A stretch of DNA of 16,565 nt, taken from NCBI GenBank assembly GCA_023807065.1, contig JAJJLU010004218.1, positions 1 through 16,565 on the forward strand. Direction: 5' to 3'. The notes beneath the pieces are model-generated. The model saw only the letters and a program-made list of their open reading frames with translations. It was not told where the DNA came from and did no database searches. How positions within the stretch are numbered: position 1 is the stretch's first letter; every line of letters starts with the position of its first letter. The translations under genes and the position numbers were made by a program. The DNA is from Isotricha intestinalis. Taxonomy: Eukaryota > Ciliophora > Litostomatea > Vestibuliferida > Isotrichidae. Below are positions 1 to 8,090 of the stretch, in pieces.

Positions 1-3000
1 TATTATCTTTATTAATTGAATAATATTCTTTTCCAGTTTCTAAATCTTTTTTTATTATAATATTATCAATTTCTTTATTATTATTTATATTAAGAAATTT
101 TACTTTTTTTGTTTTAGGATCAATTACTTTTTTAATATTAGGAATTTCTTCTCCTGTTTTTTTATTAATTAAAATCTCATTTCCAGTTATTTCATCATTA
201 ACACAAATAATATCAATTTTACTTTTATTTAAATTATTACTTTTATCAAATTTATTTTTTTCTTCTTTTAAGTAAAAAATTTCTTTTCCACTTTCAGGGT
301 CAATTTTGCTTAAACAACTTTTGACTTCTAATGTATTTTTATCAATAATATATTTATTATTATTTTCATCAACTTTTAAATCTAAATTTTTTAATTGTTC
401 TCCATTATCTAAATTAATTAATATATCTTTTCCACTTCTTGGATCTTTTATTAAGGTTATTTTTTGTATTTTTTCCGGATATAAATTTTCTTTTGAAATT
501 TTTATTTTCTCTTCTCCAGAAGTTAAATTGATTTTTTTATTTATTCCTTTTATTTCTTCTTTATTTTCTTTATTTATAAATTTTATTTCTCCTGTTTTTA
601 AATCAATATCTTTTTCTATATTTAATTTTTCTCCTCTTTGATTTAATATCATTTCTTTTCCTGTTTTTTTATCTTTTATAATATTTATCTCTTCATCTGA
701 AGAAGAAGAAAAAGAAAAATCAATTTCTTCATCTAAATTATTTTCTTCTTTATTATTTATTACATATATTTCATTTTGATTAATTGGATCTTTTTCTATT
801 TTAAAATTTACAATTTTTTCTCCTGTTATTCTATTAATTAAAATAGGTTCATTTGTAATTTTATTATATACTTTTTCAATATTGTCTAATTTTTCTCCTG
901 TATTTTTATTAATTAAAATTTCTTTTCCTGTTAAATTATCTTTCAGTGAGATAAGTTCTAATCTTTTATGAAGAATATTTTTTTCGTTTGTAATAATAAT
1001 ATTATTATTTGTTTTATTATCTTTTTTAATTTTAATATTATTTATTTCTTCTCCAGTTTCTTTATTAAATAATCTAATTTCTCCTGTATTTTTATTTTCT
1101 ATTAATTCAAAATTATCTAATTTTTCTCCCGTATTTTTATTAATTAAAATATCTTTTCCTGTTAATTTATCTTTCATTGGAATTATTTCAATGAATTTTT
1201 CATCTTTCTTATCTTTTAAAATAAAAATTTCTTTTCCAGTTTCATTATCTATTTTTCTTATAAAATCATTTATTTCTTTTTTATTATCTTTATTTATTAA
1301 TTTAATGTCTCCGTTTTCATTAATATCAATTCTTAAATTATCTAATTTTTCTCCTGTATTTTTATTTATTAATATTTCCTTTTTTGTTCTTGGATCTTTT
1401 ATACAAATTAATTCTTTTGATAAAGATATTTTATCTTTATCTTTTATATAAATTTCTTCTCCTGTTTTATTATCAATTTTAATTTTAACTCCGTTAATTT
1501 TATCTCCTGTTTCTTTGTTGATTAAAATATTTTCTCCTGATTTTTCATCATATTTTCTTTCAATATTATTTATTTCAATACCAGTATTTTTATCAATATA
1601 AATTTCTTCATTAATTCTAGGATCTTTTTTAATGATAATTTCAAAAGATTTATTTGAATCAATATTATTATCATTATTATTTTCTTTATGAAGTAAATTT
1701 TTATTTATAAATATTTCTTCTCCAGTTTCAGGATTAATTATAGGAATTAAATTATTAATAATTTCATTAGTTTTTTTATTTATAATAAATGGTTCAGATG
1801 TTTCTTTATTATATTTAATTTCTAAATAATCAATTTTTTCTCCTGTATCTTTATCAATTAAACTTTCTTTACCTGTCTTTGGATCTTTGTCTATAATTAA
1901 TTTTTTATTATTTAAATTATCATATTTATAACTTTTTTCCCCATTTTCTACATTTATTTTTTCTTTTAAATCACCTAATATTTCTCCAGTATCTTTATTT
2001 ATAATTACATTATCCCCTGAAATTGGATTTTTCACTATTTTTAAATTACTTAATTTTTCCCCAGTTTCTTTATTAATTAAAATTTCTTCTCCTGAAATAG
2101 GATCAATTTGACTAATAATTTCTAAATTATTATTATTATTTTCTTTAATAAATATTTCCTCATTTGTTTCTGGATCAATTTTTCTTTTAATATCATTAAC
2201 TTCTTCTCCTGTTTTTTTATTAATTATAACACTTTTTCTTGTTTTTGGATTGATTTTTATTTCAAAGTTATTTAATTTTTCTCCTGTATTTTTATTAATT
2301 AATATTTCTTTTCCTGTTAAATTATCTTTCATTGAAGTTATATATAATTCATTATTATTTATTTTCATTGGTTTAATAAATATTTCCTCATTAGTTTCTG
2401 GATTTATTTTTCTTTTTATATTTTTTATTTCTTCTCCTGTACTTTTATTAATTATATAAATATCTCCATTTTCATTTTTTTTTAATTCTAAATCATCCAA
2501 AATTTTATTTGTTTTTTTATCAATTAATATGTCTTTATTACTTTTTGGGTCTTTTATACAAATAATTTCTTGTTCAAAAATTGTTTTATTATTATTTTCA
2601 TTTTCTTTATTATCTTTATTTTTAAGAAGATAAACTTCATTTCCAGTTTCTAAATCAAATTTAATTTTTAAATCTTTAATTTCTTTTCCATTATCCTTAT
2701 TAATTATTTTGATTACCCCATTTCTTTCATTAATATTTTTCTTTAAATTATCAACTTTTTCTCTATTATCTTTATTAACTAAAATTTCACTTTCATTTTT
2801 TAAATTTTTAACACATAAAATTTCATTAATTAAATTTTCATTTGGATTTGAAGGTAAAGAATTATTATTATTTAAAATAAATGTTTCTTCTCCGGTTTCA
2901 TTATCTATTTTATTGATAATATCATTAATAATTTTTCCAGTTTTTTTATTAATTAGAATACTTCTTCTTTTATTTTTATCATATTTTCTTTCTAAATTAG

Positions 3001-4490
3001 TTAATTCATTTCCAGTATTTTTATTAATTAATTTTTCTTGATTAATTTCCTTATCTTTAATTAATTTAATTTCAATTTTTTTTGGATTTAACATTTCTTC
3101 ATTTAAAATAAAAATTTCATTTCCATTTTCTAAAGAAATTTTTTTATTAATTTCATTTATTTCTTCTCCTGTTTCTTTATTAATTAATTTTATTTCTCCT
3201 GTAATTTCATTTTTTTTAATTTCTAAATTATCTAATTGTTCTCCTGTTTTTTTATTAATTAAAATATTTTTTCCAGAAATAAAATCCTTTTTAACCATTA
3301 TTTCAATTAAAGGTTTATTTTCCTCTTTTATAAATGTTTCTTCTAATGTTTTTTGATTTATTATTCTTTTTATATTATTTATTTTTTCTCCTGTTTCTTT
3401 GTTTATAAATACAATTTCATTTGAATTTGAATCTTCTTTTATTTCTAAATTTTTAATTTGTTCATTTGTTTTTTTATTTATTAAAATATCTTTTTTTGTT
3501 CTTGGATCTTTAATTATAATAAATTCATTATTATTATTTTTTATCTTATTATATTTATTATCATCTTCTATGCTATAATCATTATTATTTTTAATAAAAA
3601 AAATATTTTTTCCAGTTAAAAAATCTTTTTTAATTTCTAAATCTTTAATTTCTTCATTAGTTTCTTTATCAATTAAAATTTCTTTTTTTGTTTTTGGATT
3701 TATTTTTTTTTCAATATCTATAATTTCTTTTCCTGTATTTTTATTTATTAAAATTTCTTTTTGACTTTGAGGATCTTTAATGCTGATTATTTCAACCTTT
3801 TTAGGAATTACATTATTTTTATTAATTATATAAATGTCATTATTATTATCATCTTTTTCAATATTTAAAATGTGAATTTCTTTTCCTGTTAATTTATCAT
3901 ATAATTTTTTATCTCCTTTTTCTTCTTTAAATGATATATTTTTAATCTCTTCTCCAGTATTCATATCAATTAAAATATCTTTTTTTGTCCTTGGATCTTT
4001 TATTTTAATAATTTTTATTTTTTCTTTTTTTATTGGTTTAATTATGTATAATTTTTCTTCACCTGTTTCATGATTTATACTTTTTATTATATTATGCGCC
4101 TCTTCACCAGTTTTTTTATCTATAAATATATTTTTATTATTAGGGAGTTTTTTAATTATAATTCCATTAATTTTTTCTCCTGTTTGTTTATTATGTAAGT
4201 ATTCTTCTTTTGTTTTATTATTATATTTAATTTCTAAATCATTACATTTATATAATAAATTATCATTATTATTTTCTTTATTCTTATTTTTATCTTCATA
4301 TACTGAAAAAATCTTTTTCCCTGTTTTATTATCTATAATATAATTAAACATATCAATTGGTAATCCTGTATTTTTATTAATTAAAATATCTTCTCCTTCA
4401 TTATTAATATTTAATGTAATATCATCAATGTTTTTTCCATTTTGAAAATCAATTAATTCTCTTTTTCCATTTAATGGATTTTCAATAATT
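1..4490 (-). repeat. About 19 tandem ~240-nt (80-codon) coding repeats, each with ~5 shorter 13-codon sub-repeats
   Basis: The marker element '(K)D-x-x-T/S-x-K-x-ILIN/D-K-x-T-G' recurs on the minus strand near 4470, 4215, 3980, 3740, 3490, 3250, 3015, 2785, 2530, 2300, 2070, 1850, 1590, 1360, 1135, 900, 660, 410 and 160. The spacing is 220-260 nt, so the period is about 240 nt. On the plus strand the most visible trace is the recurrent string tctcctgt followed by tttttattaatta, which encodes INKxTGE. Copies differ at many third positions and by substitutions, and the linkers between units vary in length. The array therefore looks old and kept at the protein level rather than freshly amplified. 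Positions are approximate, read by eye. Confidence 0.85.
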
Positions 4491-5899
4491 ATAATTTCTC
4501 TTTTTATTAATTGTCTTTTGTCTTTATTATCTTTATCAGAAAAACTTTCATTATCTTTATTATTACTCTCATTAAAATTATTATTTTTATTTTGAATTAA
4601 AGATAAATCTTGTTTAATTGTATTTTCTGTACTTGTTTTAATTGAATTTGGTGTTATTGTTATATCATTTGAGATTATTTTATCTTTTAATTCTTGTAAA
4701 TTATTCTCTAATTTTTCATTATTCATTTTTGGTAATGATGATAAATTATTTGATTTCAATATTTTTTCATTTAATTTTTCATTTTCATAGTTTTTTTTAT
4801 TATTAATAGATTCATTATTTTTTAGATTTTCTTTCTGATTTAAATACGAATTAGTTCTGATTAATTTATCATTATCAATTAAAGGAAAATGTAAATTTTG
4901 AATTATATTATTAAAATTATTAGGTTCAGCACTTCTATTTTTGATTAATTCAAAATCTTTAAATGAATTTTTATTAAGGTCTTTTTTAATTAAATGAATA
5001 TTATTATCTGTATTTTTTTGAGAAATGTTTAAACTATTATCACTAGAATATTTATTAGATGCATTTTGAGAATTATTTCCTAAATTTTCTTTCAAATTAT
5101 TACCTAGATTCGTTATTTTTTTAATTTGAGTAATACTTTTAATTTTATTATAATGATGTTTTTCATTATTAAAAAAATTATGTTTAAAATCATTATTATT
5201 ATTATTTTCATGAGAAGACATTTTAAGATCTTCAAAATTAATCAATTTTCTTTTTAAACTTTTAATTTGATTTTCATCTTGGAAATTAGTAGAAAAAAAT
5301 TGAGTTAAATCATTTGGTATTTTTTTTAAAGTTAAAGTTTCATTATTTGAAAATAATTCAATTTTCTTTTTATTTCTATTATTTTTTCTATCACTAATTT
5401 TATTTGTGTTATATTTTTCTTTCATTAAATTAAAATTTACAATATTAATTTCTTCATTTAAATTTAATTCACTTTTATTTTGATTAGTAATAATACTTCT
5501 ATTAAATTTAATTTCACTTATATCATTTCCTTTAAAATTATTTTGTTTTTCATCTTCATCATTAAAAGTATAATTTTTATCTTTATCTTCATCATTTTTT
5601 TGATAAAAGAAACTTTTATGTTTATTTTTTCTCGTTTCACTTAAATTTAATTTTCTTTTTTCAAATTCAAGTAATTTAGATAAAGACTTTCCTTTTCCTA
5701 AATTAACAGTTTTACTTATATAGCTTTTACCTCTTCTTCCTTTAATAATAATATTTGTATATCCAATTTTTTCAATATAAATATCTTTATAATTTAATTT
5801 ATTTCTTCTTCTTTTTAAATCTCCATTATGTAACATTATGAAAGATGAAGGTTGAATGAAATTTATATAAGTATCAGCAAGAGAAGTGTTTGTTGTCAT
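1..5899 (-). CDS. Giant tandem-repeat protein with 'TGE-turn' repeats, C-terminus beyond the window
   Basis: I followed this frame codon by codon from ATG 5899-5897 to position 2: 1,966 codons, no stop, no intron needed. An in-frame stop lies upstream at 5938-5936, so this ATG is the first available. Residues 1 to about 470 are non-repetitive: a basic start (LKRRRNKLNYKDIYIEKIGY; GRRGKSYISK) followed by Asn/Lys/Ser-rich, probably disordered sequence. From about residue 470 to the edge the protein is about 19 tandem units of roughly 80 residues. A typical unit begins KDPxTGKEILINKNTGEKL, continues xNLEIK, then INKxTGEEINxIKRK, then DPETGEEIFI, then a variable Asn-rich linker. Inside each unit the turn [DN]xxT[GN][EK] recurs about every 13 residues, flanked by alternating Ile/Leu. 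This suggests strand-turn-strand geometry (inference). I see no signal peptide or membrane segment and recognise no family. A cortical, scaffold or adhesive structural role is a guess only. It starts 48 bp from the divergent gene at 5948. Confidence 0.88.
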   Translation of the reverse strand, partial: MTTNTSLADTYINFIQPSSFIMLHNGDLKRRRNKLNYKDIYIEKIGYTNIIIKGRRGKSYISKTVNLGKGKSLSKLLEFEKRKLNLSETRKNKHKSFFYQKNDEDKDKNYTFNDEDEKQNNFKGNDISEIKFNRSIITNQNKSELNLNEEINIVNFNLMKEKYNTNKISDRKNNRNKKKIELFSNNETLTLKKIPNDLTQFFSTNFQDENQIKSLKRKLINFEDLKMSSHENNNNNDFKHNFFNNEKHHYNKIKSITQIKKITNLGNNLKENLGNNSQNASNKYSSDNSLNISQKNTDNNIHLIKKDLNKNSFKDFELIKNRSAEPNNFNNIIQNLHFPLIDNDKLIRTNSYLNQKENLKNNESINNKKNYENEKLNEKILKSNNLSSLPKMNNEKLENNLQELKDKIISNDITITPNSIKTSTENTIKQDLSLIQNKNNNFNESNNKDNESFSDKDNKDKRQLIKREIIIIENPLNGKRELIDFQNGKNIDDITLNINNEGEDILINKNTGLPIDMFNYIIDNKTGKKIFSVYEDKNKNKENNNDNLLYKCNDLEIKYNNKTKEEYLHNKQTGEKINGIIIKKLPNNKNIFIDKKTGEEAHNIIKSINHETGEEKLYIIKPIKKEKIKIIKIKDPRTKKDILIDMNTGEEIKNISFKEEKGDKKLYDKLTGKEIHILNIEKDDNNNDIYIINKNNVIPKKVEIISIKDPQSQKEILINKNTGKEIIDIEKKINPKTKKEILIDKETNEEIKDLEIKKDFLTGKNIFFIKNNNDYSIEDDNKYNKIKNNNNEFIIIKDPRTKKDILINKKTNEQIKNLEIKEDSNSNEIVFINKETGEKINNIKRIINQKTLEETFIKEENKPLIEIMVKKDFISGKNILINKKTGEQLDNLEIKKNEITGEIKLINKETGEEINEINKKISLENGNEIFILNEEMLNPKKIEIKLIKDKEINQEKLINKNTGNELTNLERKYDKNKRRSILINKKTGKIINDIINKIDNETGEETFILNNNNSLPSNPNENLINEILCVKNLKNESEILVNKDNREKVDNLKKNINERNGVIKIINKDNGKEIKDLKIKFDLETGNEVYLLKNKDNKENENNNKTIFEQEIICIKDPKSNKDILIDKKTNKILDDLELKKNENGDIYIINKSTGEEIKNIKRKINPETNEEIFIKPMKINNNELYITSMKDNLTGKEILINKNTGEKLNNFEIKINPKTRKSVIINKKTGEEVNDIKRKIDPETNEEIFIKENNNNNLEIISQIDPISGEEILINKETGEKLSNLKIVKNPISGDNVIINKDTGEILGDLKEKINVENGEKSYKYDNLNNKKLIIDKDPKTGKESLIDKDTGEKIDYLEIKYNKETSEPFIINKKTNEIINNLIPIINPETGEEIFINKNLLHKENNNDNNIDSNKSFEIIIKKDPRINEEIYIDKNTGIEINNIERKYDEKSGENILINKETGDKINGVKIKIDNKTGEEIYIKDKDKISLSKELICIKDPRTKKEILINKNTGEKLDNLRIDINENGDIKLINKDNKKEINDFIRKIDNETGKEIFILKDKKDEKFIEIIPMKDKLTGKDILINKNTGEKLDNFELIENKNTGEIRLFNKETGEEINNIKIKKDNKTNNNIIITNEKNILHKRLELISLKDNLTGKEILINKNTGEKLDNIEKVYNKITNEPILINRITGEKIVNFKIEKDPINQNEIYVINNKEENNLDEEIDFSFSSSSDEEINIIKDKKTGKEMILNQRGEKLNIEKDIDLKTGEIKFINKENKEEIKGINKKINLTSGEEKIKISKENLYPEKIQKITLIKDPRSGKDILINLDNGEQLKNLDLKVDENNNKYIIDKNTLEVKSCLSKIDPESGKEIFYLKEEKNKFDKSNNLNKSKIDIICVNDEITGNEILINKKTGEEIPNIKKVIDPKTKKVKFLNINNNKEIDNIIIKKDLETGKEYYSINKDN

Positions 5900-5947
5900 A
5901 TTTTTTATTTTTTTTACATGAATTATGAAAAATATTTATTTAAATAA
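5900..5947. promoter_or_regulatory. 48-bp divergent intergenic region (shared promoter) with a possible uORF
   Basis: Only 48 bp separate the start codons of the giant minus-strand gene (5899) and the plus-strand gene (5948), so both promoters and 5' leaders must lie here or overlap coding sequence. It is a T-run followed by A/T-mixed sequence, and I see no defined motif. On the plus strand an ATG at 5918 opens a nine-codon frame that ends in TAA at 5945-5947, directly abutting and in the same frame as the ATG at 5948. Whether that ATG is transcribed is unknown. Confidence 0.5.
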
Positions 5948-6331
5948 ATGAATAAAATTATTAATGATAATATTGATTTTGAAGAAATTTTTCCTTTTAA
6001 AATTATTATTTTTTTCTCGGTTTTAATTATTCTTTATCTTTGTTTTCAATGTTTTTTTTCCAAAGAAGAAATTTTAATTGAAATTGAAAAAATGAAAAAT
6101 CAAAGTTTAAGTTTTTCTGAAAAAATTTCTTGTTTCACCAAAATTAATACGAAAATTAATAGAGATTATCTTGAAGATTCAAAATTTTATAATGAAAAAG
6201 GTTTTAAAGAAATTTTTGGAAAAGAATATAATAAAAATAATTCTAATATAAATAAAGGCAAAATCGAAAATAATAAAATTAATAAAAAAGTTAAATTTTC
6301 GAATATTATTGTTTTTGATTATGATAATTAG
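5948..6331 (+). CDS. Small single-pass membrane protein with a KVKF (RVxF-like) motif
   Basis: 127 residues, complete, ending in TAG. An acidic N-terminus (residues 1-15) is followed by one strong hydrophobic segment at about 16-37 (FPFKIIIFFSVLIILYLCFQ...), then a charged Lys/Glu/Asn-rich tail. With this order the tail is probably cytosolic if the segment acts as an N-terminal anchor, but the topology is inferred. Near the C-terminus, residues 113-117 read KKVKF followed by SNIIVF. This fits the loose RVxF consensus used by regulatory subunits to dock protein phosphatase 1; in an Asn/Lys-rich protein such a match can be chance. I recognise no family. The start is the only ATG giving the full frame, preceded immediately by an in-frame TAA. 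It is transcribed away from the giant repeat gene and converges on the gene ending at 6525. Confidence 0.75.
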   Translation: MNKIINDNIDFEEIFPFKIIIFFSVLIILYLCFQCFFSKEEILIEIEKMKNQSLSFSEKISCFTKINTKINRDYLEDSKFYNEKGFKEIFGKEYNKNNSNINKGKIENNKINKKVKFSNIIVFDYDN

Positions 6332-6524
6332 ATTTTATTTTAACCAAAAATAAATTATTATAAATATTATAGACAAAATCAAATTTATAAAATAGAAATA
6401 TAAAATTAGTTTAGACACTAATAAATAATAATCTTTAAATAATTGAGCTTAATGTATTTATGATATTTAAATAGAATTTAATCCTTATAAATAAAAAAAA
6501 CTAAAATAAAAATATATAAAATAC
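6332..6524. other. Convergent 3' intergenic region
   Basis: 193 bp between the stop codons of the plus-strand membrane protein and the minus-strand acidic protein. It is A/T only in feel, with no hairpin or gene seen. Both transcripts must end here or overlap. Confidence 0.6.
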
Positions 6525-7268
6525 TTATTTAAAAGAAGTTTTATTATAAATCCCATCTTGATTTCCCGTTCCTCTAACTTTCATAAAAGAATAACAAGGA
6601 TTTCCTAATAATTTATACCCAATTTCATTTTCACAATGATTTAACATATATTCACATTCATTTAATTCATCTTGAATTTCTTTATTTTCTTTAACAACAT
6701 TAGAAAATTGATTTAAACAATTTTTATGAATTTTTTGAATATTTTTACTTTCATTTTCACACATTTTTCTCACTATCCAAATTTTTTCTATAATATTTTT
6801 AATAACTCTATTAGAATTTTCCCTTAAATGATTTTTACTATTTTGAATAGAACCTTTTAAAATTAAAGTTTCTTTTGTATTATTATATATATTATTTCTA
6901 ATATCATTAATTCTATTATTTAATATATGATAATGAGGATTTATTTCCATAAATTTACCATTTGTTATAAAAGTATGTTCTCCTATTTCAAAATGTGGTT
7001 TGGTTAAATTTCTTCCTATTGAATCTCTTGTTTCTTCAAATTTATATGAAGTATTATTATCATTATTTTCATTCATATCATTTTTTGAAATATAATTTTC
7101 TACTTTTTTTTCTTCTTCTTCTTCTTCTTCTTCTTTTTCTTCATCATTTATATTTTCTGAATCTTCATTATTTATTTGTTGTTCTTCTGATTCATTTAAA
7201 TTTTCTTTGTTTTGATTTGAATTTTCTATATTTGAATTTTGAGAATTTTTTTCATTGGAGTCTAACAT
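6525..7268 (-). CDS. Acidic coiled-coil protein of unknown function
   Basis: 247 residues, complete, ending in TAA. Residues 1-75 are low-complexity and acidic (Asn/Ser/Glu, with a run of Glu around 44-53). A denser, less biased core follows: residues 80-112 (RDSIGRNLTKPHFEIGEHTF, then NGKFMEINPHYH). Residues about 113-215 are helix-prone with heptad-like hydrophobics and probably form a coiled coil carrying several Cys (170, 184, 205, 212). The tail (YKLLGNPCYSFMKVRG) again looks ordered. The core and tail are the parts likely to be conserved. No named domain is recognised. It is intronless and transcribed in the same direction as the next four genes to its right. No membrane segment or signal peptide is seen. 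Confidence 0.8.
   Translation of the reverse strand: MLDSNEKNSQNSNIENSNQNKENLNESEEQQINNEDSENINDEEKEEEEEEEEKKVENYISKNDMNENNDNNTSYKFEETRDSIGRNLTKPHFEIGEHTFITNGKFMEINPHYHILNNRINDIRNNIYNNTKETLILKGSIQNSKNHLRENSNRVIKNIIEKIWIVRKMCENESKNIQKIHKNCLNQFSNVVKENKEIQDELNECEYMLNHCENEIGYKLLGNPCYSFMKVRGTGNQDGIYNKTSFK
7111..7134. repeat. (TTC)n trinucleotide tract encoding poly-Glu
   Basis: An almost pure run of ttc/tct triplets lies inside the acidic-protein gene and encodes the Glu run on the minus strand. Such tracts are prone to slippage, so its length may vary between alleles or be affected by assembly. Confidence 0.7.
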
Positions 7269-7603
7269 TTTTTTAAATTTTTATAAGTTATGTATTTAAT
7301 TTATTAATTTTATTATATCATATTTTTTCCCTTTAATAATTATATAATTATTTTTCAAAAATTTTTTTTAGGTATTGTTTATTACATTACATGTTTTTAA
7401 ATATATAATATATATATCAAATTTTTATATATGTTCTATCATTAAAAGTAACTTCTTTTTGATTTTAGAGATATATTTACATTTTATCCCCTTAAAACTT
7501 ATATTTTATTTTAAGAAATAAATACTTATTTGCTACAAAGAGATTAGATTTAACATATAAATTATCATTTTAAAAAATACATATTTACATAAGATTCTTT
7601 CTT
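7269..7603. other. 335-bp intergenic spacer, no gene seen
   Basis: It lies between the start of the acidic coiled-coil gene and the end of the small orphan gene, both on the minus strand. It is very AT-rich, with runs such as tatataatatatatata near 7400 and stops in all frames. It should hold the promoter and leader of the gene starting at 7268 and the 3' end of the transcript ending at 7604. No tRNA, hairpin or repeat stands out. Confidence 0.6.
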
Positions 7604-7960
7604 TTACATTAATAATTTTTTTTCTCTTAATTTTCCTAAAATTGTGATGACATTCTTTTTTTTTTCATTTTTTTTTTTGTCTGATATATTAATAATAAAT
7701 TGTGTTTCTTCATCAGAAGAAAATTCATCAGTTGAATAAAAAGAATCTTTATTTTCTTTTTCATCATAAAAAGGTAAATGTAAAGAAAAGGTTTTTCCCT
7801 CTTCTTCAATAAAAATTGTTTCTTTTGGTTTTAATCTTGGCACAAAATTTTTTGGAAGAAAACAATCGTTAGGAGTTAAACATCTATTTGAAGGTCTTGT
7901 TAATTTTTCTAATAAAAAGTTGTTTTCACTTAATTCCGCACAAAAACTTTTTGAAATCAT
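7604..7960 (-). CDS. Small hypothetical protein, 118 residues
   Basis: Complete minus-strand frame ending in TAA. The N-terminal half (residues about 15-62) has normal complexity, with Pro, Cys, Arg and Phe (LTRPSNRCLTPNDCFLPKNF, then PRLKPKETIFIEEEGKTFSL). The richer base composition needed for these codons argues that this is a real gene rather than chance. An acidic Ser/Asp/Glu patch follows (residues 73-86, STDEFSSDEE), then a Lys-rich stretch and a hydrophobic-basic tail (NVITILGKLREKKLLM). No membrane segment, signal peptide or known domain is seen. The SSDEE patch resembles a casein-kinase-2 site, which is inference. It sits between two minus-strand neighbours with short spacers. Confidence 0.68.
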   Translation of the reverse strand: MISKSFCAELSENNFLLEKLTRPSNRCLTPNDCFLPKNFVPRLKPKETIFIEEEGKTFSLHLPFYDEKENKDSFYSTDEFSSDEETQFIINISDKKKNEKKKNVITILGKLREKKLLM

Positions 7961-8090
7961 TTTTTTATAATTTTTAATTTTGGTTTTGTATAATTTTTGG
8001 ATATCATTAATTAATATTTTATATAATTATATATAATTAATAAGATAATTATTTTATTGTTTAAAAATATATTTTTTTCTTTTTATTTTT

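Noticed and set aside
306..3041. Several plus-strand frames of 60-110 codons (for example 306-641, 1191-1451, 2250-2459, 2709-3041) rich in Phe, Leu, Ser and Ile
   Set aside because: They are antisense reflections of the repeat array on the minus strand. Their hydrophobic look comes from reading AAA/GAA/ATT-rich codons in reverse, and each is short while the minus frame is open for 5.9 kb.
1..4490. CRISPR-like array or satellite DNA
   Set aside because: The periodic repeats are in a continuous reading frame, conserved at the protein level, with no identical direct repeats or uniform spacers.
6995..7276. Plus-strand frame encoding a Leu/Phe-rich, membrane-like 93-residue peptide
   Set aside because: It is antisense to the Glu-rich 5' part of the acidic coiled-coil gene; the Leu run is the complement of the GAA repeat.
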